25,322 nt of DNA, taken from positions 1 to 25,322 of the forward strand of contig CAYYQC010000011.1 of the NCBI GenBank assembly GCA_964473715.1, written 5' to 3'. Below the pieces are notes generated by a model. The model had not been told where the DNA came from and searched no databases. It was given only the letters and a program-made list of their open reading frames with translations. Below, in pieces: positions 13,356 to 20,954 of this stretch (positions are counted from its first letter, which is position 1; every line of letters begins with the position of its first letter). Source of the stretch: 2-12-FULL-41-16 sp964473715. Lineage in GTDB: Bacteria > Patescibacteriota > Patescibacteriia > Magasanikbacterales > UBA922. The position numbers and the translations under genes are program-made.

Positions 13356-16232
13356 ATGCCCAAATTGCGCTTTAGCAAGGGAAAAGTCCATAAATCCAAG
13401 CATTTGGCACTAGAATACGAGGAAAATCCTATTATTGAAGATGTTGCCAAAAAAAGTCGTTTTCACTGGGCAAATTGGCCTAAATTTCGACGGTTTTTAA
13501 AGTACGCGTTTATTGCTGGAACCATTATTACTCTGATTTTTGTAATTTGGATTGGTAAAGATCTTCCTGATCCAGATCGACTCGAAGAACGAGTCTTTGA
13601 GCAGAGTACTAAGATCTATGATCGAACCGAAGAGCATTTATTGTATGAGATTTACGTGGATAAAAAACGGACCATTGTTGAGTTAGACAAACTTCCTAAA
13701 TATTTAATTGACGGTGTTATTGCTACAGAAGATACTAAGTTCTACGAACATCATGGTGTTCGTCCGCTTAGTATTGCTCGGTCTTTTGTATACGGGTTTA
13801 TGGGCAAGGGTCGGATTGGTGGCGGTGCTTCAACCTTAACCCAACAATTAATAAAGAACGCGGTTTTAATTGATGAGGGTCGTGGTCCAATTCGTAAAGC
13901 TAAGGAAATTATCTTGGCTCTGTGGCTTGAACAAAAGTATGATAAAAATGCTATTTTAAAAATTTACTTTAATGAAATTCCTTACGGTGGTACTAACTAT
14001 GGTGTGGAATCAGCTTCACAGAGTTATTTTGGTAAACATGTTCAAGACCTAACATTAGCCGAAGCTGCCACTTTGGCAGGTTTACCGCAACTACCGTCAT
14101 ATTATTTAAGTGATCTAGATGCTTTGAAAAAACGTCGCAATTTTGTGTTGCAGCGCATGGTAGACGAAGGTTTCTTATCATCTGAAGAGGCAAATAAAGC
14201 TAAAGAAGAACCACTTGAAATTAAAAAAATTGTTACTCGAATGGATGCCCCTCATTTTGTAAAATATGTACAACAACAGCTCATTGATGAATATGGTGAA
14301 AATACTGTAGGTCGGGGTGGCCTAAAAGTTGTTACCACGTTAGATTGGAAAAAACAAGAAATTGCGGAAAAGGCTATTCAAGATAAGGCCGAGGCTTTAT
14401 TAAAAGAAGGTGATGCTAATAATGCTGGTTTGTTAGCCCTTGATCCAAAGACTGCACAGGTTTTAGCCATGGTTGGGTCAAAAGATTATTATGATGATAG
14501 TATTAATGGTCAGTTCAATGTCACTACCCAAGCTCGAAGACAGCCTGGTTCTTCCATGAAGCCAATTATTTTTACGGCTGCATTTGCCAAAGGGTATACA
14601 CCAAGTACTGTATTATATGATGTGGCCACTCAGTTTGGTGGTATTAATGGTACACCTTCTTATATACCAAAAAATTACGATCTAAATGAACGTGGATTAG
14701 TAACCATGCGACAGGCGTTACAAGGATCTTTAAATATTCCATCTGTTAAAACTCTATATTTAGTTGGTTTAGACCAGGCCAAAACATTTACAGAGAAATT
14801 AGGATATACAACCTTTGGTAAAGAAGGGCTTGGATTATCATTGGTGCTTGGTGGTGGTGAAGTAAAAATGCTAGAACATGTAAATGCGTATGGTATTTTT
14901 GCTAATAATGGTAAGAAACAAAATGTTACGAGCATTTTAAAAGTAGAGGATAATAGAGGAAAAGTTTTGTATGAATGGAAGTCAGAAGATGGCGAGCAAG
15001 TTCTTGAACCAGGTGTTGCCGCAACCATTACCAATGTTTTAAGTGATGATAGTGCTCGCGCGTATATTTTTGGCGCAGGCAGTGCTTTAACTCTACCTGG
15101 TAGACCGGTGGCTGCAAAAACAGGTACCACAAATAATTATGTAGATGGTTGGATTGTGGGCTATACACCAAGCCTAGTAGCAGGTGTGTGGGTGGGTAAT
15201 AGTAATAATAAACCAATGAAATATGGTTATGGTGGAAGTCGGATGGCTGGAGAAGTTTGGAATTATTTCATGCGTGAATCTTTAAAAGGTACACCGGTAG
15301 AAAGATTCCCTGCCCCTCCAGCAAATAAAAGCACTAAACCAGTTTTAAATGGTGCTGCCAGCGGTGTCACTGCCATGATTGATATGTACACCAATAAATT
15401 GGCTACATCCTCTACTCCAGAAGGATTTATTGTGACACGTACTTATCTAATTCCACATGATATTTTACATTATGTAGATAAAGATAATCCTCAAGGACCA
15501 GTGCCAAATGATCCAGCCAAAGACCCAATGTATAAAAGCTGGGAGCAGGGTTTGCAAAATTGGATTGCGGCTCGAAAAGCCAAAGATCCAAACTGGGATG
15601 TGAGTTTTTCAGAGCCACCAACTGAATATGATGATGAAAATTCTTTAGAATCAATTCCTACGGTTGATATTATTAGCCCACAACCTGGAGCAAAGATTAA
15701 TAATCGAAGCATGGAATTTTCAGCCAATGCTCAATCAACACGCGGTGTTAAAAAAGTTAGTTATTATATTGACGGTAATTTTGTGGGTAATAGTACTGAA
15801 TATCCGTTCAAAGTGGCCTATGAAGCTAACAGTTTATCACAAGGCGAACATGTGCTCATGGCCGTGGCTGAAGATGACGCTGGTGCGCGCGGAGAAAGAT
15901 CAATTCCGTTTAAGTTCGAGCCACTCAGAGAGCAGCCGGGAGTATATTTTAGTAATCTTCCTAGTGTAATTCACCGTAAAGATTTTCCTTTTACGGTGTA
16001 TTTGCGTCCACAGCAAACTGATAGAATTCGCCGAGTAATTGTGCGTCACTCTTCTGGGGCAGGTGCGGCTATTTATGAAACCACCAATGTTTCCAATTTG
16101 TTTGATAACTCATTGGTTTTTGTGTGGAATAATCCACCAGGAGATGGGATCTTGACTGTGACTGCTCAGGTGGAAATGGAAGATGGTAGCACCAGGGTGA
16201 GTGATACTGCTATAGTGGAAATTAGAAACTAA
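13356..16232 (+). CDS. Class A penicillin-binding protein (PBP1A type)
   Basis: A 958-residue bifunctional peptidoglycan synthase. A basic cytoplasmic tail (1-47) is followed by one membrane helix (48-66). The GT51 glycosyltransferase has ATEDTKFYEHHG (catalytic Glu125) and GGASTLTQQL (156-165). The transpeptidase has SSMK (active Ser399, Lys402), SLN (458-460) and KTGTT (588-592). After about residue 660 come a linker and an Ig-like domain near 765-850 (VSYYIDGNFVGNSTEYPF), then a further beta-rich tail to the end, features beyond the minimal enzyme. It polymerises glycan strands and crosslinks them outside the membrane. It is flanked by two other wall-acting genes (3D protein, M23 peptidase). 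The leader is about 48 bases with no Shine-Dalgarno sequence. Confidence 0.95.
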   Translation: MPKLRFSKGKVHKSKHLALEYEENPIIEDVAKKSRFHWANWPKFRRFLKYAFIAGTIITLIFVIWIGKDLPDPDRLEERVFEQSTKIYDRTEEHLLYEIYVDKKRTIVELDKLPKYLIDGVIATEDTKFYEHHGVRPLSIARSFVYGFMGKGRIGGGASTLTQQLIKNAVLIDEGRGPIRKAKEIILALWLEQKYDKNAILKIYFNEIPYGGTNYGVESASQSYFGKHVQDLTLAEAATLAGLPQLPSYYLSDLDALKKRRNFVLQRMVDEGFLSSEEANKAKEEPLEIKKIVTRMDAPHFVKYVQQQLIDEYGENTVGRGGLKVVTTLDWKKQEIAEKAIQDKAEALLKEGDANNAGLLALDPKTAQVLAMVGSKDYYDDSINGQFNVTTQARRQPGSSMKPIIFTAAFAKGYTPSTVLYDVATQFGGINGTPSYIPKNYDLNERGLVTMRQALQGSLNIPSVKTLYLVGLDQAKTFTEKLGYTTFGKEGLGLSLVLGGGEVKMLEHVNAYGIFANNGKKQNVTSILKVEDNRGKVLYEWKSEDGEQVLEPGVAATITNVLSDDSARAYIFGAGSALTLPGRPVAAKTGTTNNYVDGWIVGYTPSLVAGVWVGNSNNKPMKYGYGGSRMAGEVWNYFMRESLKGTPVERFPAPPANKSTKPVLNGAASGVTAMIDMYTNKLATSSTPEGFIVTRTYLIPHDILHYVDKDNPQGPVPNDPAKDPMYKSWEQGLQNWIAARKAKDPNWDVSFSEPPTEYDDENSLESIPTVDIISPQPGAKINNRSMEFSANAQSTRGVKKVSYYIDGNFVGNSTEYPFKVAYEANSLSQGEHVLMAVAEDDAGARGERSIPFKFEPLREQPGVYFSNLPSVIHRKDFPFTVYLRPQQTDRIRRVIVRHSSGAGAAIYETTNVSNLFDNSLVFVWNNPPGDGILTVTAQVEMEDGSTRVSDTAIVEIRN

Positions 16233-16250
16233 AAACCCCTGTGTGGGGTT
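16231..16250 (-). terminator. Terminator of the tRNA-Cys transcript
   Basis: AACCCC (16234-16239) pairs with GGGGTT (16245-16250). On the minus strand the stem is followed by TTTTTAG, so it stops the tRNA. In the plus direction there is no T-run after the stem, so it is a poor terminator for the PBP gene. Confidence 0.7.
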
Positions 16251-16257
16251 CTCTATG

Positions 16258-16329
16258 AGGTACGGGTGGGAATCGAACCCACGCATGGAGGTTTTGCAGA
16301 CCTCCGCCTTTCCACTTGGCAACCGTACC
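16258..16329 (-). tRNA. tRNA-Cys (anticodon GCA)
   Basis: On the minus strand the acceptor arms GGTACGG and CCGTACC pair perfectly. The anticodon arm is GAGGT-CTGCAAA-ACCTC with anticodon GCA, and the T arm carries GGGTTCGATTCCC. The discriminator base is T, as expected for cysteine tRNA. CCA is not encoded (the next bases are CAT). It lies between the convergent PBP1A gene and the divergent M23 gene. Confidence 0.95.
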
Positions 16330-16338
16330 ATAAGCCAC

Positions 16339-16367
16339 AGAATAACATAGTCAGCTAGGAATTTCAA
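16339..16367 (-). promoter_or_regulatory. tRNA-Cys promoter
   Basis: Minus strand TTGAAA (16367-16362), 17-bp spacer, TATTCT (16344-16339). The RNA start would be only about 3 bases before the mature tRNA 5' end. Confidence 0.6.
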
Positions 16368-16387
16368 GTTTTAGCAATGATTTAACT

Positions 16388-17761
16388 ATGAAGCTTAGGC
16401 CAGTAATCTTGCGAGTCTTGTGGTACTGTGCCCGTGTTTTGGTTTATGCCAAACGCGGCTTCTTTTCGTTGTTTTCTTTTTCTGTTCGTGGGTTTGAGTT
16501 CATAAATAATTGGTACAAAAAAACTATCGGCTTTGCTATTTTTAAAGCCAGTTTTTATATTCGTAAGCGTCTTTTTCCAGAAACAAATCGCCCCACTACC
16601 ACGCAGTGGTATTGGCTTGGCGAACGTTGGGTATTGCAATTAATTATTATTACAGCCGGACTGTTTTTAGCTCTGCCACACACCACTTTGCATGAACCAG
16701 AGTTTGGTGAAGTGCCAGGCAGAAAAACACTACTTTACTCATTAGTGGGTCCAGGTGAACAAGATTTTTCAAGTGTAGATGATGTGATCTCAGATAATAG
16801 TGCGGCAGGTGAGGTACTCACTGATATTTGGAAAGAGGGTAGTGTTACCAATGAATTGACTAATGAGATTATTAACTCTGAAGATAGTACACCAACTACA
16901 AATAACGGTGCATTAATAAAACCATATTTTGTGGCTATTGGTGGTCTAATTGATAGCAGAGGTTCAAGTAATGGACCAATTCGTAATCAAACTATTAATC
17001 ATGTTGTGCAAACTGGTGAAGTGTTGGGTGGAATAGCAAAAAAATATAGTTTGAATATAGAAACCGTATTAAGTACAAATAATCTAACGACTAAATCAGT
17101 GTTGCGTCCTGGCGCTAATTTAATAATCCCACCTGCTGATGGTATTTTGTATAAGGTTAAGCGCGGAGATACTGTTAGTAGTATTGCTAAAACCTACGGA
17201 GTGTCTGCTGCTGAAATTACTAAGTTCAATGGATTAAAAGAAAAAGCTTTAACTGTGGGTGCACAAATTTTGGTTCCAGGTGCTAGACGAATCACACCGA
17301 TTGTGGCTGTAAAACCAGTAAAAAAACCAACTAATACTGGTAATAATTCTCAAAGTACTGGTCCGATTAACATTCCTCCACCGTCTGCTGCTCTTGGTAC
17401 ATATATTTGGCCAACTGGTGCAAAGATTGTTACACAGTATTACGGTTTGCAACATACAGGTATGGATATTGCTGGTCCAACTGGTTTGCCAAACTATGCA
17501 ACACGTGATGGTGTGGTAACTAAATCACAATGTGGTTACAATGGCGGGTATGGTTGTATGATTATTGTAGACCATGGTGGAGGAATTACCTCCTGGTACG
17601 GACATAATAATAAACTTTTAGTTTCAGTTGGTGAACATGTATCTCAAGGTCAAGTAATTGGTATTTTGGGGAACACAGGTCGCTCAACTGGTCCGCATCT
17701 ACATTTTGAAATACGTGTAAATGGTAAACATGTTAACCCACTTCAGTATATTAGACGTTAA
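16388..17761 (+). CDS. LysM/M23 peptidoglycan endopeptidase, membrane-anchored
   Basis: The protein has 457 residues. The basic N-terminus (1-80) is followed by one membrane helix (81-97), a low-complexity linker, two LysM peptidoglycan-binding modules (about 203-249, VVQTGEVLGGIAKKY; and 253-297, YKVKRGDTVSSIAKTY), a Pro/Thr linker and an M23 domain (338-452). The zinc ligands HTGMD (His356, Asp360) and HLH (His437, His439) and the WYGH His406 are all present. M23 enzymes cut peptide crosslinks in the wall, complementing the PBP and the 3D protein. The stop overlaps that of convergent comM by 4 bases. There is no clear ribosome-binding site or promoter; the upstream 58 bases are shared with the tRNA-Cys promoter. 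Confidence 0.92.
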   Translation: MKLRPVILRVLWYCARVLVYAKRGFFSLFSFSVRGFEFINNWYKKTIGFAIFKASFYIRKRLFPETNRPTTTQWYWLGERWVLQLIIITAGLFLALPHTTLHEPEFGEVPGRKTLLYSLVGPGEQDFSSVDDVISDNSAAGEVLTDIWKEGSVTNELTNEIINSEDSTPTTNNGALIKPYFVAIGGLIDSRGSSNGPIRNQTINHVVQTGEVLGGIAKKYSLNIETVLSTNNLTTKSVLRPGANLIIPPADGILYKVKRGDTVSSIAKTYGVSAAEITKFNGLKEKALTVGAQILVPGARRITPIVAVKPVKKPTNTGNNSQSTGPINIPPPSAALGTYIWPTGAKIVTQYYGLQHTGMDIAGPTGLPNYATRDGVVTKSQCGYNGGYGCMIIVDHGGGITSWYGHNNKLLVSVGEHVSQGQVIGILGNTGRSTGPHLHFEIRVNGKHVNPLQYIRR

Positions 17762-19287
17762 TTTTTTCCAGTTCTAAATTGCAAAGCTTCGGCAACGTGT
17801 GCCGGTGAGATATCATTGTCTGCATTTAGATCAGCAATCGTCCGGGCTAATCGTATTACGCGGTAAAAAGCGCGAGCAGATAATTGTAATTTAGAAACAG
17901 CACCACGAAGTAAAGTCTCTGCTTCTAAGGGTAGGCGGCAAAATAATTTTAATTCTCGACTTTGCATTTCACTATTGGTGTGTACGGCTGGAAAATCAAT
18001 GAATCTTTTTTTCTGAATTTCACGTGCTTTCATGACACGTTCGCGTATGTTGGCAGATGATTCGGCCGTGCTCAACAAAGATAATTTATTTGGATCAACG
18101 CGCGGAACAGAAATATGCATATCAATCCGGTCAGAGACTGGTCCACTGATTTTCTTTTGATATCGTTCAATACTTAGTGGATGACAACTACATACTCGCT
18201 CTGTGTCACCAGCAAAACCACAAGGACAGGGATTTTGACTGGCCACAAACATAAAACGTGCTGGGAATTGGATGGTACCTTGAACTCGTGACACTGTAAT
18301 TACACCATCTTCAAGTGGCTGGCGTAAATGCTCTAAAACAAAACGCGGAAATTCTGGTAATTCATCAAGAAATAAAACACCGCGGTGTGCCAAAGAAATT
18401 TCACCAGGTTTTGGATGTGTGCCACCACCTACCAAAGCCGCTGCAGACGCACTGTGATGCGGTGAGCGGAACGGACGACTAATAACTGCACTTTGATTAA
18501 GGTTGAGTAAGCCTGCGCTAGAATAAATTTTTGTAACCTCTAAAATTTCTGAGGGAATAAGTGGTGGTAAAATTGTAGGTAGAGCGCGAGCAAGCATGGT
18601 TTTACCAGCACCAGGTGTTCCGGTTAAAAGAATATTATGTCCACCAGCGGCTGCGATTTCCAAAGCACGTTTGGCAAATTCCTGTCCTTTGATATGTGAA
18701 AAATCAATACTGGTGTCAAGTTCAGGTCTATATACTGTTTCTAATAATCGGTGCGCGCAGGGTTGTATTAATTTTTCTTTTCGTAAATGGCTTACTAAAT
18801 CAGTAAAATTATTTACCGGATATACAAGTAGTGTTTGTGTCAAACTCGCCTCATCGGCATTGGTTGCAGGTAAAAATATTTTTTTATATCCCTGTGCTTC
18901 AGCATTCAAAGCAATGGAAAGTGCGCCGCGTACAGGTCTTACAGCGCCATCAAGAGCTAGTTCACCTACTAAGATTGCATCATCAAGTTCTTTTGTGTAA
19001 ATCTCGTTGTGAGCCAGATACATCCCAATGGCCATGGGTAAATCATAATATGTCCCTTCTTTTTTTATATCTGCGGGTGCGAGATTAATGGTAATTCCTT
19101 TACCAAATGGCCAATCAGATAAAGTATTTTTCCAAGCAATGCGAATTCTTTCCTTTGCTTCTTGAATAGCTGCATCTCCTAGGCCCACCACCTGAAATCC
19201 AGGCCAGCTTTTACTTATATCAATTTCAATTACTACCGGTGCTGCTTCAACCCCCACTAAAACTGCTGAATGAATTTTAATAAACAT
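17758..19287 (-). CDS. comM: ComM/YifB-family Mg-chelatase-like AAA+ ATPase
   Basis: The protein is 509 residues from the ATG at 19287, the usual length. The N-terminal Lon-protease-like ChlI domain has EIDISKSWPGFQVVGL and ITINLAPADIKKEGTYYDLP. Walker A is LLTGTPGAGKTMLARAL and Walker B is FLDELPEF. The conserved NPCPCG and CSCHPL cysteine segment follows, with a C-terminal Mg-chelatase domain. ComM is a hexameric helicase that promotes branch migration during integration of DNA taken up by transformation. The frame opens at a TTG (19314), but the family start, MFIKIHSAVLVGVEA, is the ATG at 19287. It is the last gene of the dksA-like/lspA/comM run. Confidence 0.93.
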   Translation of the reverse strand: MFIKIHSAVLVGVEAAPVVIEIDISKSWPGFQVVGLGDAAIQEAKERIRIAWKNTLSDWPFGKGITINLAPADIKKEGTYYDLPMAIGMYLAHNEIYTKELDDAILVGELALDGAVRPVRGALSIALNAEAQGYKKIFLPATNADEASLTQTLLVYPVNNFTDLVSHLRKEKLIQPCAHRLLETVYRPELDTSIDFSHIKGQEFAKRALEIAAAGGHNILLTGTPGAGKTMLARALPTILPPLIPSEILEVTKIYSSAGLLNLNQSAVISRPFRSPHHSASAAALVGGGTHPKPGEISLAHRGVLFLDELPEFPRFVLEHLRQPLEDGVITVSRVQGTIQFPARFMFVASQNPCPCGFAGDTERVCSCHPLSIERYQKKISGPVSDRIDMHISVPRVDPNKLSLLSTAESSANIRERVMKAREIQKKRFIDFPAVHTNSEMQSRELKLFCRLPLEAETLLRGAVSKLQLSARAFYRVIRLARTIADLNADNDISPAHVAEALQFRTGKN

Positions 19288-19308
19288 AAAAACACCGTCT
19301 GGTAGACG
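19288..19308 (-). terminator. Small hairpin plus T-run before comM
   Basis: CGTCT (19296-19300) and AGACG (19304-19308) form a 5-bp stem, and the minus strand continues GTGTTTTT into the comM ATG. A weak terminator-like or translational control element that may lower comM expression relative to lspA. Confidence 0.3.
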
Positions 19309-19359
19309 CTTCAATAAATTAGAAGCTATTGGTGGTGCTCTGTATTTATTATCACCAGC

Positions 19360-19821
19360 TCAACTGGTTTTGTCAATGAGTCTGTTTCCTTTTAATAAGC
19401 AAAATAATCCACAGATAATCATGACATCAGCAATATTAATTACTGAATATAAAATACGAATATAATCGGCTGTATAATTTAAAAGTAATCGATCAATAAA
19501 GTTGGAAGTGGCACCTAAAATAATTAAGGAGAGACCCCAAATTTCATGGGAAGAAGTTTTTGGCTCTGAATATTTTTTATTAAGTAATATTGCAAGTCCA
19601 AAAACAATTGGAGGGGTGATAATAGTCATTATCCAGCCAGAAATAGGAATACCAAAAGCAACACCAGGATTTTTGAAAAATTCCCAACCAAGCCAAGGTG
19701 AAATAATATATACAGAAAAATTAGGCATATTGATTGCCCAATTTTTACATATTTGATCTAAGACCACTAAGAGCGTTCCAGTAAAAAGCGCGCTTTGGAG
19801 CTGGCTTTTTCTGTTTATCAT
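19360..19821 (-). CDS. lspA: Lipoprotein signal peptidase (signal peptidase II)
   Basis: A 153-residue protein with four hydrophobic segments. Conserved motifs are VLDQICKNWA near the first helix, FFKNPGVAFGI (the NxGxAF motif), GATSNFIDRL with the first catalytic Asp, and SVINIADVMI with the second. It cuts the signal peptide of prolipoproteins at the inner membrane after lipid attachment to the cysteine. It starts 3 bases after the dksA-like gene, with a GAGG about 8 bases upstream. A substrate candidate in the window is the lipoprotein at 394-1014. Confidence 0.92.
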   Translation of the reverse strand: MINRKSQLQSALFTGTLLVVLDQICKNWAINMPNFSVYIISPWLGWEFFKNPGVAFGIPISGWIMTIITPPIVFGLAILLNKKYSEPKTSSHEIWGLSLIILGATSNFIDRLLLNYTADYIRILYSVINIADVMIICGLFCLLKGNRLIDKTS

Positions 19822-19824
19822 AGT

Positions 19825-20187
19825 TTAGACCTCATCAAGAAGGGTTTTTTTGCAAGAAACACAGGAGCTTGAAGTGGGGCGAGCCATAAGCCGGTTTTCA
19901 TCAATTGGCTTGTCACAATATTTGCAGATGCCATATTTGCCCTCTTCAAGACGTTTTAGAGCGGAGTCAATATCACGTAAAGTGCGCTCTAGAGCCATTT
20001 CTACTGGCTTCTTTGATAAGAAATCAGTTACTTCTTGAGCATTGTCTTCGAGGTTATCACCATATTCTGGGAATTGGCCGTCGGTGTCAGGATTATTGGT
20101 TAGTTCACCAGAAATTTTAATTTTTTCAGACAAAAGAATAGCTTTAATTTTTTCAAGAAAATCTTTGGAAAATGAAGATTTTTTCAT
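19825..20187 (-). CDS. DksA/TraR-family zinc-finger protein
   Basis: A 120-residue protein. The N-terminal half is helical and charged (the coiled-coil part), with a GDNLEDNAQEV segment in the position of the acidic coiled-coil tip. The C-terminal four-cysteine zinc finger is CKYCDKPIDENRLMARP followed by CVSC. This family binds RNA polymerase through the secondary channel and can alter transcription initiation, although many members are uncharacterised. It is first in an operon with lspA (3-base gap) and comM, driven by its own promoter (20232-20260). Confidence 0.88.
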   Translation of the reverse strand: MKKSSFSKDFLEKIKAILLSEKIKISGELTNNPDTDGQFPEYGDNLEDNAQEVTDFLSKKPVEMALERTLRDIDSALKRLEEGKYGICKYCDKPIDENRLMARPTSSSCVSCKKTLLDEV

Positions 20188-20231
20188 ACAATGTGACTTA
20201 CAAGAGAATCTTTTAGTAAACAGTAGAACTT

Positions 20232-20260
20232 AGTATAGGGTAATACCTAGTTCCTGGCAA
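20232..20260 (-). promoter_or_regulatory. Promoter of the dksA-like/lspA/comM operon
   Basis: Minus strand TTGCCA (20260-20255), 17-bp spacer, TATACT (20237-20232). Predicted start near 20225, a 37-base leader. Its presence after the RNA terminator shows that the upstream RNA (20281-20638) is a separate unit. Confidence 0.75.
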
Positions 20261-20280
20261 GTTTAGTATTATCATAGACT

Positions 20281-20328
20281 AAAAAAGCCGACTTATAACC
20301 CATAGAAATATATGGCCGAAGTCGGCTT
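20281..20328 (-). terminator. Terminator of the candidate minus-strand RNA
   Basis: AAGCCGACTT (20285-20294) pairs with AAGTCGGCTT (20319-20328). An inner CCATA/TATGG helix extends it, and on the minus strand it is followed by TTTTTT. Confidence 0.8.
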
Positions 20329-20638
20329 ATAGATCCGTGGGCGATGATTGTCAATTTCTTAACAAACACCAGCGTCCGTGAGGACCTATTCTTTTAATGC
20401 TCCTCTCATACCAGTCTAAGAGGCAGTGACCTCGGCAGCCTCCAGGAAAACTGGATGAAATGCCATGATGAGGTGTACCAAAGCTCAAGCCGCCACTATT
20501 TTTATTTTCTGTTTTTGTTTTATCAAAACACAGGTGGCTTGAACGAGGAAGACAGTATGGGGAGAGCGCATCTGCTTTCAATCAATCCGACTTGGCCGGA
20601 GATTTAAGGCGATTGCGCGGTGTAATGAGCTTGTAACA
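20281..20638 (-). ncRNA. Candidate structured non-coding RNA, about 358 nt, unknown family
   Basis: The unit lies between a near-consensus promoter (20645-20673) and an intrinsic terminator, with no credible open reading frame. On the minus strand several helices can be seen. TCAAGCC (20542-20536) pairs with GGCTTGA (about 20491-20485) around an A-rich loop. The pair GGCA/TGCC encloses a CCAG-TTTT-CCTGG hairpin near 20430-20464. GAGG-TCACTG-CCTC lies near 20419-20432 and GTCC-TCAC-GGAC near 20372-20384. A long-range helix joins 20587-20597 to 20314-20325. I looked for RNase P RNA, tmRNA, 6S and SRP RNA signatures and saw none. Length and promoter strength suggest a housekeeping-type RNA, which is an inference. 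The dksA-like operon has its own promoter downstream. Confidence 0.6.
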
Positions 20639-20644
20639 CAAAGA

Positions 20645-20673
20645 AGTATACCATAGTCTATACAATTTGTCAA
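20645..20673 (-). promoter_or_regulatory. Strong promoter of the candidate RNA
   Basis: Minus strand TTGACA (20673-20668), 17-bp spacer, TATACT (20650-20645). Same box pair and spacing as the rpmH promoter. Confidence 0.85.
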
Positions 20674-20692
20674 GGGTGGGGGTGGAAAAAGG

Positions 20693-20722
20693 AAAATTTT
20701 GGCTAAAATAAGCTAAAATTTT
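20693..20722. repeat. AT-rich inverted repeat
   Basis: AAAATTTTGGCT (20693-20704) and AGCTAAAATTTT (20711-20722) pair at 11 of 12 positions plus one G-U. The 13-base word ATTTTGGCTAAAA (20696-20708) also occurs inverted in oriC at 11184-11196. Confidence 0.6.
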
Positions 20723-20777
20723 TGTCAAAAAAGGTTTTTTGATTTATTTTTTTTGAAAATTGAGTTTAATTTTATAA

Positions 20778-20858
20778 ACAACTTATCCCCATATCTATCC
20801 ACTTTTGCACAGAGTTATCCACAGTGTAAAGGATAATGTATACAAAAACTGTGTATGA
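20778..20858. other. Second DnaA-box cluster, with a 24-bp inverted copy of oriC sequence
   Basis: TTATCCACA (20815-20823) is a perfect DnaA box. TTATCCCCA (20783-20791) and TGTGTATGA (20850-20858) are one-mismatch boxes and CTATCCACT (20795-20803) has two. Positions 20800-20823 are the exact reverse complement of 11196-11219 in oriC (24 of 24). The rest of 20674-20954 holds AT-rich sequence, the inverted repeat above and no clear promoter for the gene at 20955. There is no skew change here, so it is not the main origin. Confidence 0.7.
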
Positions 20859-20954
20859 ATTAGGGCTTTCCTGTTGATAGTCTGTGAATTCCCAAAAATT
20901 AATTATTAGTTTACAGTAATTAGTGCGCTAGAAATTTATAGAAAGGAGGACTTT

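Noticed and set aside
19288..19314. comM start at the TTG (19314)
   Set aside because: It would add nine residues not found in the family, and a hairpin lies between the TTG and the ATG at 19287.
20351..20581. Minus-strand reading frame of 76 codons inside the candidate RNA
   Set aside because: Its composition (many Ser, His, Cys, Pro, Arg) is not protein-like, it has no ribosome-binding site, and the region is better explained by RNA hairpins.
20281..20638. Identification as RNase P RNA, tmRNA, 6S or SRP RNA
   Set aside because: I saw no GAGGAAAGTCC or ACAGAA-type core of RNase P, no T-arm and acceptor ends of tmRNA, no long rod of 6S and no GGAAGCAGCC-type SRP loop. A divergent member cannot be excluded without a covariance search.
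20778..20858. Main replication origin at the second DnaA-box cluster
   Set aside because: The plus strand is G-rich on both sides (comM antisense strand and lamin-tail gene), whereas the change from C-rich (6 G/18 C in 10021-10080) to G-rich (20 G/5 C in 14821-14880) happens around dnaA-dnaN.
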